This document shows positions 1 through 5,872 of a stretch of DNA of 9,039 nucleotides, piece by piece. This DNA comes from Bacteroidales bacterium UBA3663. GTDB taxonomy: Bacteria > Bacteroidota > Bacteroidia > Bacteroidales > UBA3663. The stretch lies in NCBI GenBank assembly GCA_002373755.1, contig DFJU01000077.1, positions 1 through 9,039 of the forward strand, read 5' to 3'. A model generated the notes under the pieces. That model made no database searches. It was not told where the DNA came from and was given only the letters and a program-made list of their open reading frames with translations. Every line of letters begins with the position of its first letter. Position 1 is the first letter of the stretch. The position numbers were made by a program, and so were the translations under genes.

Positions 1-1
1 C

Positions 2-139
2 ACGCTCTACTGGAACCCGAACCTGCATCCCGACAAGGACGGCAACTTGGACATCCAGTTCTACAACGGCGCACGCCCCGCCCACCTGAAGGTGACGATA
101 TGCGGAGTGGGTGAAGACGGACAGATTTACTATTATTGA
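2..139 (+). CDS. C-terminal end of a probable MG2/TonB-plug family secreted protein (5' part outside window)
   Basis: Only the last 45 codons are present; the frame is open from base 2 to a TGA at 137-139. The peptide starts TLYWNPNLHPDKDGN and ends in a short strand-rich tail finishing QIYYY. A 'TLYWNP...D.DG....FYN' terminus is what I know from the C-terminal domain of large Bacteroidetes secreted proteins that combine macroglobulin-like (MG2) domains with a TonB-receptor plug-like domain. The partial gene at the other end of the window (from 7550) shows the N-terminal hallmarks of the same family, so these may be paralogues, but the two visible parts do not overlap and cannot be compared. 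The role of this family is not established; exported beta-sandwich domains point to the periplasm or outer membrane. Assignment rests on a short motif, so confidence is moderate. Confidence 0.6.
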   Translation, partial: TLYWNPNLHPDKDGNLDIQFYNGARPAHLKVTICGVGEDGQIYYY

Positions 140-240
140 GGACGGTTGATTGCCTGCGCTCCAATATTGGTCTCCAAACGATAGTGTTTTTCGCATTCGA
201 TATCCATTGAATCCACGTAGTCGACATTCCGCACTGGCAC

Positions 241-378
241 AAGAAAAGGCTGAACTCCGCGTCCAGCCTTTCTCAAACTTAATCAATTGAATTTCGGTGT
301 TTTTCTGGTATTAGACTCAAGGTAACAACTTACTTTGTTGCGTTATTAAGGTATTGTGTTATGGCTATTTCTTTAAGG
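241..378 (-). ncRNA. Candidate small RNA between a leftward promoter and a terminator
   Basis: A well-formed Bacteroidetes promoter on the minus strand (384-415) predicts a start near 377-379, and the next signal downstream is the terminator at 271-245 with its U-tract. No minus-strand reading frame of use lies between: the one ATG near the start meets a stop after one codon. The predicted transcript is about 135-140 nt, AT-rich in its first two thirds, with a possible internal hairpin (CAAC/GTTG arms, extended past a 2-nt bulge) around 326-345. No known RNA family is recognised. Alternatively the promoter may be inactive, or this is just the 3' untranslated region of miaA. Confidence 0.35.
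245..271. terminator. Intrinsic terminator, probably bidirectional
   Basis: Perfect 8-bp stem AAAGGCTG (245-252) with CAGCCTTT (264-271), loop 11 nt. On the minus strand the stem runs into TTTTCTT, a usable U-tract, so it can end leftward transcripts (from miaA or from the promoter at 384-415). On the plus strand it is followed by TTTCTC and could also end the gene that stops at 139. Confidence 0.7.
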
Positions 379-383
379 CATTG

Positions 384-415
384 CAAAGATAGGGCTGCAA
401 TGCTCGCCACACAAA
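384..415 (-). promoter_or_regulatory. Leftward Bacteroidetes-type promoter with an overlapping inverted repeat
   Basis: Read on the minus strand: TTTG (415-412), 20 nt, TATCTTTG (391-384), a full match to the Bacteroidetes primary sigma consensus. A perfect inverted repeat GCATTGCA (378-385) / TGCAATGC (396-403) with a 10-nt spacer brackets the -7 box, so it could be an operator or a hairpin. It lies downstream of miaA and faces away from it, with no gene between it and the terminator at 245-271. Confidence 0.6.
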
Positions 416-462
416 CCTACAGACAAAGAAAATCGGTTGCGCAGTGCAAAAAATGCGCGCAG

Positions 463-1443
463 TTATGTTCTACAGCATAAAAAATCGTCCACCAATGACA
501 TAATTTCCTTGCTCTGATGCGGCTCAAACCACGATATTGAGTTGTCGCGGCGGAACCATGTCAACTGTTTCTTTGAGTATGTCCGGCTGTTGTGGACGAT
601 GCGTTCAAGTGCTTTTTCCAACGAATATATGCCCTCGAAGTGCAACAGCATCTCCTTCAGGCCAACCGTATTGAGCACCGATGGCGCAAGATTCGGAATC
701 GGTTGCGCCTGCGTCGGCCCAGGATTGCGCACCACATCGGCCAATTGTTCATGCAAAGAAGTCGCGTAGCGGTCATAGACGCGGCGGGTCTCGTCGATAA
801 GGCCGTCGGACAACATCTGCTGCACGCGCAGGGCCAGTCGCTCGTCAAGTTCCTCGCGCGGGCGCGTAATACCGATTTTAAGCACGCGGAACGGACGCTG
901 CTTGCGCTGGCCGGTGCGGAACGAGCTGAACGGGCGTCCCGTCGTGAGGCACATCTCCACGCCATGCAGCACGCGCTGCGGATTCTGCCGGTCAACCTGC
1001 GCGTAATATTCGGGGTCAAGCCGGCGCAACTGTTCCAGAAGCGGGGCAAGACCATCGGCCGCAAGCTGCGACTTCAGCCGTTCGCGGATGGCCGGATCGG
1101 CCTGTGGCATATCGTCGATGCCGTTGCACACCGCATCGATATACATCATGCTGCCACCACACATCACGATGTTCCGGCCTGGCAACCCGTCGATGACGCG
1201 CAAGGCATCGACCTCGAACTGCGCCGCGCTGTAGGGCGTTTCCAAGTCGTTGGTGCCGACGAAGAAGTGCTGCACTCTGGCACGCTGCTGAGGCGTGGCG
1301 GCGGCACTGCAGATGGGCAGGTCGCGGTAGAGCTGGCGGCTGTCGGCCGAGATGATCGGGGCAGAAATGGCATCGGCCACATCGAGCGAAAGGTCGGTCT
1401 TGCCCACTCCGGTCGGGCCGAGAATGATGACGAGATTTTTCAT
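463..1443 (-). CDS. miaA: tRNA dimethylallyltransferase MiaA
   Basis: 326 residues. MiaA transfers a dimethylallyl group from dimethylallyl diphosphate to N6 of adenosine 37 in tRNAs that read codons starting with U; it acts in the cytoplasm. The P-loop GPTGVGKT is at residues 9-16, followed by SADSRQLYR (32-40) with the conserved catalytic Asp34. Family motifs CGGSMMYIDAV (95-105), QNPQRVLHGVEM (153-164) and, near the end, NTVGLKEM plus YSKKQLTWFRRD (289-300) are all in order. The segment usually written GTAKP is here SAAAT (46-50), in line with a Bacteroidetes variant. About 20 extra residues rich in Pro and Gln (roughly 230-254) precede NTVG, where most MiaA proteins have a short link. Start is the ATG at 1443-1441, just ahead of the P-loop strand. 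It is divergent from the symporter; I see no clear promoter for it in the 95-nt gap. Confidence 0.95.
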   Translation of the reverse strand: MKNLVIILGPTGVGKTDLSLDVADAISAPIISADSRQLYRDLPICSAAATPQQRARVQHFFVGTNDLETPYSAAQFEVDALRVIDGLPGRNIVMCGGSMMYIDAVCNGIDDMPQADPAIRERLKSQLAADGLAPLLEQLRRLDPEYYAQVDRQNPQRVLHGVEMCLTTGRPFSSFRTGQRKQRPFRVLKIGITRPREELDERLALRVQQMLSDGLIDETRRVYDRYATSLHEQLADVVRNPGPTQAQPIPNLAPSVLNTVGLKEMLLHFEGIYSLEKALERIVHNSRTYSKKQLTWFRRDNSISWFEPHQSKEIMSLVDDFLCCRT

Positions 1444-1484
1444 TGTGGATGGATTCGCTTTAACGGGAACTTTTATCGGAAAAT

Positions 1485-1516
1485 ATTGTCCATGCCCTTG
1501 TTTTTGTGTATCTTCG
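1485..1516 (+). promoter_or_regulatory. Promoter of the AGCS symporter gene
   Basis: ATTG (1485-1488), 20 nt, TATCTTCG (1509-1516) fits the Bacteroidetes pattern TTTG / TAnnTTTG with one change in each box. Transcription would begin near 1522, leaving a leader of about 17 nt before the ATG at 1539. This argues against the in-frame GTG at 1506, which lies inside the promoter. Confidence 0.65.
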
Positions 1517-1538
1517 CGCTCAAATTTGCACTATACGT

Positions 1539-2948
1539 ATGGAATCATTTCTTTCGACGGCCAACGACGCATTGAACACACTGAACGGCTACCTGTGGGG
1601 CTGGCCGATGATTATCATGCTTGTCGGCACGCATCTTTTTCTGACCCTCCGGCTGCGGTTTCCGCAACGATACATCTTCCGCGCCATCGGCCTGAGCGTG
1701 AAGCGCGACCATGGGGCTGCGGGCGACGTGAGCCAATTCAGCGCGCTTGCAACCGGACTTGCGGCCACCATCGGCACTGGCAACATCATCGGCGTGGCGA
1801 CGGCTGTGGTGCATGGCGGTCCGGGAGCCGTCTTCTGGTGCTGGGTGACCGGCCTGCTGGGCATCGCCACGAAATACGGCGAAGCCCTGTTGGCCGTAAA
1901 ATATCGCGTAGTGGCCGATGAGGACGGACAGATGCGCGGCGGACCGATGTATGCCATCGCACGCGGAATGAAGTGCCGATGGCTGGCCAACGTCTTTGCC
2001 GCATTCACCTTTCTGGCATCGTTCGGCATAGGCTGCATGGTGCAGAGCAACGCCATCTCGACCACGGCGGCCGACGGCTTCGGCATCGCACCCCAATGGA
2101 CAGGGCTTACGCTGGCTGTGCTGGTTGCGGCGGTGATATTCTTCGGAGTGAAGGGCATTGCGCGCGTGTGCGAGAAGATTGTGCCGTTCATGGCCATCTT
2201 CTACGTGGCCGGATGCCTGCTCCTGATGTTCGTCAACGCCGACTACATCCTGCCGGCACTGCGCTGCATCGTGAGCGAGGCATTCTCGACACAGGCCGTC
2301 GAGGGCGGCGCTGCGGGATCGGCCATAATGCTGGCAATGCGTTTCGGCGTGGCTCGCGGCCTCTTCTCCAACGAGGCAGGCATGGGTTCGGCGCCGATTG
2401 TGGCAGCTGCGGCCAAGACGCGCAATCCGGTGCGGCAGGCATTGGTGTCGAGCACGTCGGTATTCTGGGACACGGTCGTAATCTGCGCGCTCACGGGCAT
2501 CGTCCTCGTCAGCACATCGCTCGCCCCAAACGGCATCGTGGCCGACACCAGCGACACGTTGACCAAGCAGGCCTTCGGACAACTGCCGTGGACGGTGGCC
2601 GGATTCAACGTCGGCGAGGCGATGCTCTCGGTGGCCATCTTCATTTTCGCGTTCACCACGATTCTTGGCTGGTCGTACTACGGCGAAAAGGCTCTTGAAT
2701 ACCTCTGCGGCCGACACAGCTATATGGCACGCATCGCCTACCGCACGCTCATCATCGTCGGCTCGTTCTTCGGTGCCAACTGGGCTATCGACCTTGTGTG
2801 GAACTTCGGCGATACGGCCAACGCGCTTATGGCACTCCCCAACCTGATCTGCCTCATCGCATTGAGCGGCGTCATCGTGCAGGAGACGCGCCATTACCTC
2901 TGGGAAGGAAATCTGGAGGAGGAAGAAGCAGAAGACCCTAACCCCTGA
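1539..2948 (+). CDS. AGCS-family sodium:alanine/glycine symporter
   Basis: 469 residues from the ATG at 1539. An in-frame GTG at 1506 would add 11 residues but falls before the predicted transcription start. This inner-membrane carrier takes up a small neutral amino acid (alanine or glycine in characterised relatives) together with Na+. The family hallmark GTGNIIGVA is at residues 79-87, followed by GGPGAVFWCW (93-102) and TKYGEALLAVKYR (111-123). A second hallmark, ARGLFSNEAGMGSAPI, sits in the middle of the protein, and hydrophobic helices fill the rest, as usual for about 11 membrane segments. Length fits the family. The C-terminus is an acidic tail ending DPNP; its last codons and the TGA stop are part of a GC-rich repeat (2934-2975) that recurs inverted at 3098-3136, so the repeat has shaped the protein end. 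The substrate cannot be read from the sequence. Confidence 0.93.
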   Translation: MESFLSTANDALNTLNGYLWGWPMIIMLVGTHLFLTLRLRFPQRYIFRAIGLSVKRDHGAAGDVSQFSALATGLAATIGTGNIIGVATAVVHGGPGAVFWCWVTGLLGIATKYGEALLAVKYRVVADEDGQMRGGPMYAIARGMKCRWLANVFAAFTFLASFGIGCMVQSNAISTTAADGFGIAPQWTGLTLAVLVAAVIFFGVKGIARVCEKIVPFMAIFYVAGCLLLMFVNADYILPALRCIVSEAFSTQAVEGGAAGSAIMLAMRFGVARGLFSNEAGMGSAPIVAAAAKTRNPVRQALVSSTSVFWDTVVICALTGIVLVSTSLAPNGIVADTSDTLTKQAFGQLPWTVAGFNVGEAMLSVAIFIFAFTTILGWSYYGEKALEYLCGRHSYMARIAYRTLIIVGSFFGANWAIDLVWNFGDTANALMALPNLICLIALSGVIVQETRHYLWEGNLEEEEAEDPNP

Positions 2949-2975
2949 CCCTTCCCCGTTATGTAGGGGAAGGGA
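2934..2975 (+). repeat. REP-like palindromic repeat, copy 1 (overlaps symporter stop)
   Basis: Begins GACCCTAACCCC, then the hairpin CCCTTCCCC (2949-2957) / GGGGAAGGG (2966-2974), loop 8 nt. The same unit occurs inverted at 3098-3136. It encodes the last residues (DPNP) and TGA of the symporter. There is no U-tract directly after, so it is a weak terminator at best. Confidence 0.75.
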
Positions 2976-3000
2976 GTAGTCACAATCAGTTAATTATTTT

Positions 3001-3032
3001 GGCCAATGTTCCTGAACGCAAGGACATTGGCC
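3001..3032. terminator. Hairpin between convergent genes, likely terminator
   Basis: GGCCAATG (3001-3008) pairs with CATTGGCC (3025-3032). The stem extends inward by a T-A pair, a single bulged T and CCT/AGG, giving 12 pairs and a 7-nt loop. AT-rich sequence lies on both sides (TTATTTT before, ATAAATTTTA after) but there is no pure U-run. Its position between the 3' ends of the symporter and the glycosyltransferase fits a bidirectional terminator. Confidence 0.6.
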
Positions 3033-3097
3033 ATAAATTTTATCGGGATAATGTTATTCTTTTCTCATTCATGTTGTTACCCGCTTTTTCATTATAC

Positions 3098-3136
3098 TCC
3101 CTTCCCCTCCACGGGGAAGGGCTGGGGGGTAGGGTC
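3098..3136 (-). repeat. REP-like palindromic repeat, copy 2 (inverted)
   Basis: Inverted copy of the unit at 2934-2975: hairpin CCCTTCCCC (3099-3107) / GGGGAAGGG (3113-3121) with a 5-nt loop, followed by CTGGGGGGTAGGGTC. The 9-bp arms are identical to those of copy 1; loop and linker differ by a few bases. Confidence 0.75.
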
Positions 3137-3137
3137 T

Positions 3138-3231
3138 GTCTCCTCCCCTCGGGGTCCTCGCAGCGAAAAGAACGATTGATAATCGTTCAGCGAGAAGACG
3201 AACTTTAGCGAGGGGTGAATCGGGAGGGGGT
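3138..3231. repeat. Second GC-rich repeat type with internal hairpin, abutting the glycosyltransferase stop
   Basis: C/G-rich ends (CTCCTCCCCTCGGGG at about 3140-3154 and GGGAGGGGGTC at 3222-3232) face each other imperfectly. In the middle is a perfect hairpin GAACGATT (3170-3177) / AATCGTTC (3181-3188) with loop GAT. Each side of it carries a related phrase: CAGCGAAAAGAACG at 3161-3174 and CAGCGAGAAGACGAAC at 3188-3203. No coding function is supported. The composition is typical of dispersed intergenic repeats; whether it is dispersed here cannot be told from one window. Confidence 0.55.
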
Positions 3232-4418
3232 CAAATCCTTCCCACGTAGAACTGCTTGCTTATGATGCGCGACTTGATGCGGAAATAGATGTTGACCAGC
3301 GGCGTAAGCAGCGAACAGACGAGCGGACTGATGCGATGGCGATGCACATCGAGCATCTTTGCAACATTGTAGGGCACAAGCACGTAGCAGAGCGCATGCA
3401 GCACGAGCAGCAGCAGAGCCGCGCCCATCACCCACCACGACATCATCAGACCGGCGGCTACGGCTACGGTGAGCGACGATGCGACAACGAGCCAGCGCGT
3501 CAGCGAATCAAGATGCTTGACGAGGCGCGGCAGCACGAAGGTATAGCGCTCGGTGAAGGCTCGGCGGCGACGCTCCTGCTTCCAGACGTAGCCCACGTGC
3601 GACTGGCGGTTGACGACTACGGCATCGGCCGAACAAGCCACGGTGACGTTTTTGCCGCGCGTAATGTCGGTCAGGAAGAGGTCGTCTTCGCCAGGCTGCA
3701 GGTCCAGATGGTGCTGAATCGCGTAGTTCTTGTTGGCAAAGAAGACCTCCTTGCGGAAGGCCATGTTGCTGCTCCATCCGCCGAACGTCTTTACGGCCAA
3801 CGTGAGTCCCATCGACGACAGGACGCGGTCGAACAAATCCCACTGGCAGAAGCGGTTGACGAGGCCGAGACGGTCTTCAAAGACGACAGGCCCGATGACG
3901 GCATCGACACCGTCGGCAAACAATCGGCCGATGCTCCTGAGCCACGCCGACGACTTCGGCACGCACTGCGCCTGCGTCATCAGCACCACGTCGTTGTGGG
4001 CAGCCTTCACGCCGAGCAGCATGGCCAGCTTGCGGCGGCTCACGGTGCTCACACGGTCGGCCATCGTGGTGTGGAAGAAATATGAGTAGCGCTGATCCAT
4101 CTGCATCAGCACGTCTTCGGTCTCGTCGCTCGAACCGTCGTCCACCACAATCACCTCGAAGTCCGGATAGTCGCAGGCCATGAGCTGCGGCAGGTTGTCC
4201 TGCAAGCTTTCGGCCTGATTGTGCGCATAGACCACCACGCTGATTGAGGGCAACGCATCGGCCGTGCGTACCTTGCCGAGCCTGTCGCGGCGCGCCTGCC
4301 ACAGCGGACGCATACGCACGCAAAGAATCAAGATGAGCTGAATCAGCCAAACAAAAACAAGCCCCAGGCTCACTGCCTGAAGCCACAACGGAATTGAAAA
4401 CCAAATGTCGCGAATCAT
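3231..4418 (-). CDS. Membrane-anchored family 2 glycosyltransferase
   Basis: 395 residues from the ATG at 4418-4416. The frame continues upstream to 4520, but that extension runs through the promoter at 4450-4481 and has no family character. A hydrophobic helix at about 13-34 is followed by a GT-A fold: ISVVVYAHNQAESL (59-72) and EVIVVDDGSSDETEDVL (88-104) bind the sugar nucleotide. GEDDLFL (243-249) supplies the acidic pair expected as general base, and KQERRRR (280-286) resembles the Q..RW region of processive enzymes. Two or three further helices lie at about 305-352, so the active site is cytoplasmic at the inner membrane. Oddly, the DxD metal-binding motif is replaced: the expected 'DAD-C-P' segment reads TQAQCVP (148-154). 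Role is probably envelope polysaccharide or glycolipid synthesis; donor and acceptor are unknown. The gene stands alone, with no glycan cluster around it. Confidence 0.88.
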   Translation of the reverse strand: MIRDIWFSIPLWLQAVSLGLVFVWLIQLILILCVRMRPLWQARRDRLGKVRTADALPSISVVVYAHNQAESLQDNLPQLMACDYPDFEVIVVDDGSSDETEDVLMQMDQRYSYFFHTTMADRVSTVSRRKLAMLLGVKAAHNDVVLMTQAQCVPKSSAWLRSIGRLFADGVDAVIGPVVFEDRLGLVNRFCQWDLFDRVLSSMGLTLAVKTFGGWSSNMAFRKEVFFANKNYAIQHHLDLQPGEDDLFLTDITRGKNVTVACSADAVVVNRQSHVGYVWKQERRRRAFTERYTFVLPRLVKHLDSLTRWLVVASSLTVAVAAGLMMSWWVMGAALLLLVLHALCYVLVPYNVAKMLDVHRHRISPLVCSLLTPLVNIYFRIKSRIISKQFYVGRI

Positions 4419-4449
4419 TTTTCGTCGGTCAGCAAAATTTTTCGAGGCG

Positions 4450-4481
4450 CAAAGGTAGAGAGTTTTTTCGTGTTGGCCAAA
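4450..4481 (-). promoter_or_regulatory. Promoter of the glycosyltransferase gene
   Basis: Read on the minus strand: TTTG (4481-4478), 20 nt, TACCTTTG (4457-4450), a full match to the Bacteroidetes consensus. The predicted start near 4443 leaves a leader of about 25 nt before the ATG at 4418. It lies back to back with the rightward promoter at 4511-4542. Confidence 0.75.
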
Positions 4482-4510
4482 AATCGGACAAAAAAATTCG
4501 ACAACAAAAG

Positions 4511-4542
4511 TTTGCCTCATTCCGAATTATTCCGTACCTTCG
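4511..4542 (+). promoter_or_regulatory. Promoter of the SPOR lipoprotein gene
   Basis: TTTG (4511-4514), 20 nt, TACCTTCG (4535-4542). The predicted start near 4548 gives a leader of about 55 nt before the lipoprotein start. Spacing is identical to the divergent promoter at 4450-4481; the two -33 boxes are 29 nt apart. Confidence 0.72.
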
Positions 4543-4604
4543 CGGCCGATAAAAAATGCACGTCCGACACTCGGACATCACCCAAAAACATTCCACTACA
4601 AATG

Positions 4605-5114
4605 ATGAAAAAATTACTCCTGATGGCTGTGGCCGCTGTCATGACGTTGACAACCTACAGCTGCAAATCGCAAAAGACGCTGAGCGAAGCCACCACCGTG
4701 GCCGAAACAACCGACGACGTCGAAGAAATCGCTCCAATTCAATACACCAAGCCGGCAGCCCAGACAACGTCGCAACCGGCAATGGCAGCTCCGGCTCCAG
4801 TCAAGGCCGCAACGCCCGACCGCACCGAGCGCGTCACCGTGGTGAACAGCACTGAAAGCGGTATGCTGAAGGGCTTCAACGTCATCGTGGGCAGCTTCGG
4901 CAGCAAGACCAACGCCGAGAACCAGAAGAACAAGATGATCGGCCGTGGCTACAAGGCATTCCTCGTGCAGAACAGCAGCGGAATGTACCGCGTAGTGGCC
5001 GCCAGCTTCGACACCCGCGAGTCGGCTACAGCTGTGCGCGACCGCATCCGCTCGACCTACTCGACCGAATCGGGCACCTGCGCCGAGGCCTGGCTGCTCA
5101 TTCCACAGCGATAA
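4605..5114 (+). CDS. SPOR-domain lipoprotein
   Basis: 169 residues from the ATG at 4605; the adjacent ATG at 4602 would add one Met. The frame is open back to 4470, but that stretch contains the promoter, so the true start is at the signal peptide. MKK plus a hydrophobic core (4-17) leads to TTYSC, with Cys20 as the likely lipidated residue; the box is loose (no Leu at -3) but followed by KSQ as in many Bacteroidetes lipoproteins. Residues 21-88 are low-complexity, rich in Ala, Pro, Thr and Gln, a linker from membrane to wall. Residues 89-166 form a SPOR domain: GFNVIVGSF (90-98), NAENQKNKM, GYKAFLV (115-121), MYRVVAASF (127-135) and a final AWLLIP. SPOR domains bind peptidoglycan strands stripped of stem peptides, mostly at the division site. 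It ends in its own strong terminator, so it is probably monocistronic. Confidence 0.87.
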   Translation: MKKLLLMAVAAVMTLTTYSCKSQKTLSEATTVAETTDDVEEIAPIQYTKPAAQTTSQPAMAAPAPVKAATPDRTERVTVVNSTESGMLKGFNVIVGSFGSKTNAENQKNKMIGRGYKAFLVQNSSGMYRVVAASFDTRESATAVRDRIRSTYSTESGTCAEAWLLIPQR

Positions 5115-5134
5115 CTCATTATTATATACTATAA

Positions 5135-5171
5135 TTCACCCCGGAGCAACAAAACTTCGGGGTGAAGTTTT
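5135..5171 (+). terminator. Intrinsic terminator of the SPOR lipoprotein gene
   Basis: 12-pair stem TTCACCCCGGAG (5135-5146) / CTTCGGGGTGAA (5155-5166) with one G-U pair and an 8-nt loop, followed by GTTTT then A-rich sequence. It begins 20 nt after the stop at 5114. Confidence 0.85.
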
Positions 5172-5193
5172 AAAAATGCATAAATAGAAAACG

Positions 5194-5252
5194 CTCGCAG
5201 AGAGAATGGAGTGAAAATGAGTTTTAAAACACTCTCACTTAAACTCTGCGAG
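5194..5252. repeat. Degenerate palindromic repeat, copy 1
   Basis: Ends are a perfect inverted repeat CTCGCAGAG (5194-5202) / CTCTGCGAG (5244-5252); inside are AATGGAG and CACTC phrases and the palindrome GTTTTAAAAC (5221-5230). A related unit follows at 5264-5317. It is non-coding and lies between the SPOR terminator and the 177-residue gene. Confidence 0.6.
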
Positions 5253-5263
5253 GAAAAAAATTG

Positions 5264-5317
5264 CACAGAGGTAATGGAGCCATAAAAACTCATTTACACT
5301 CAATTACACTCCGCGAG
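5264..5317. repeat. Degenerate palindromic repeat, copy 2
   Basis: Same order of phrases as copy 1: CACAGAG, AATGGAG, ACTCAT, CACTC, then ACTCCGCGAG. Its left arm has decayed (CACAGAG instead of CGCAGAG), so the end pairing is partial. It stops 21 nt before the next start codon and may lie in that gene's leader. Confidence 0.5.
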
Positions 5318-5338
5318 AGATAAAAATTTACACTTTCA

Positions 5339-5872
5339 ATGGAAACAACCGAATACCTCCGCCGCTACGAAGAGAACCTCAAGCAGAACCTGCTGCAATA
5401 CCTGCGCGGCCAACAGCTGCTGCCTGCCAGCGGCCCGATTCCCGCCACGCCCGACATCACCGACCGCTGGGAGACATTGGCCGAAAGCTACGTGACCGAC
5501 GGCGTGCGCGAAGTGGCCAAATACCCGCTTTGTGCCCTCGGCTGGGCGATGTACCTCGGCCTCGCTATGGCAAAATATTGGGACGACGGCTGGGAGGTCT
5601 ATAGCAAGCACCCGAACCTCTACGAGCACCTGCGCGACGTGCGCGGCTTCGACCAGATGGACGAGGTGGTGCGCTTCGACCTGCTCAAATGGGACTGCGA
5701 AGAGGTGGTGCGCTCGTGCAGCCAGATGGCATTGGACATGATCCGCCACGAACAGATTGAACCGGCCTCACCGACGGCCTACTACGTCTATGCGCGCTCT
5801 GTCAAGGTGCTCTACCAGATGGGCGCCGCAATGGGACTTACCCACTTGGGCTACAACATGATACGCCAATGA
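5339..5872 (+). CDS. Conserved Bacteroidales hypothetical protein, coupled to the GSCFA gene
   Basis: 177 residues, no assigned function. It looks like a conserved Bacteroidales family I remember only as hypothetical; I know no experimental role. It is mostly helical: a charged N-terminal helix (1-23), a Pro-rich turn (29-38), WETLAESYVTDGVREV (44-59), then a hydrophobic stretch with aromatic residues PLCALGWAMYLGLAMAKYWDDGW (63-85). After that come FDQMDEVVRFDLLKWD (104-119), MIRHEQIEPASP (134-145) and a C-terminal helix. No signal peptide is visible; the hydrophobic stretch could be a buried helix rather than a membrane span. Its TGA overlaps the ATG of the GSCFA gene (ATGA at 5869-5872), which implies translational coupling and a shared task. 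No convincing promoter is seen just upstream, where two degenerate palindromes lie. Confidence 0.85.
   Translation: METTEYLRRYEENLKQNLLQYLRGQQLLPASGPIPATPDITDRWETLAESYVTDGVREVAKYPLCALGWAMYLGLAMAKYWDDGWEVYSKHPNLYEHLRDVRGFDQMDEVVRFDLLKWDCEEVVRSCSQMALDMIRHEQIEPASPTAYYVYARSVKVLYQMGAAMGLTHLGYNMIRQ

Larger units (their letters stand above)
140..462. other. Gene-free stretch between the partial gene and miaA
   Basis: No reading frame of plausible coding character on either strand. It contains the terminator (245-271), the leftward promoter (384-415) and the inverted repeat at 378-403. Near miaA, at about 440-461, is a weak short inverted repeat (GCGCA/TGCGC) without a convincing U-tract. Nothing recognisable is seen in 140-240. 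Confidence 0.6.

Noticed and set aside
592..1575. Long plus-strand reading frame (327 codons) opposite miaA
   Set aside because: It is the shadow of miaA. The predicted protein is rich in Arg and His with no family pattern, while the minus strand encodes all MiaA motifs in order.
1545..2894. Minus-strand reading frame of 449 codons opposite the symporter
   Set aside because: Antisense frame of a GC-rich gene; composition is His/Arg/Glu-rich and without domains, whereas the plus strand gives a complete AGCS transporter.
2949..2974. REP-like hairpin after the symporter as its main terminator
   Set aside because: The stem is strong but no U-run follows it; the hairpin at 3001-3032 in AT-rich surroundings is the better candidate.
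2999..3208. Plus-strand frame of 69 codons between the convergent genes
   Set aside because: It runs through the terminator hairpin and the REP-like repeats; the 'SLPLHGEGLGG'-like stretch is just translated repeat.
3336..4085. Plus-strand frame of 249 codons opposite the glycosyltransferase
   Set aside because: Shadow of the glycosyltransferase; no recognisable motifs and biased composition.
5194..5317. CRISPR-like array
   Set aside because: Only two imperfect units without conserved repeats separated by unique spacers of constant length.
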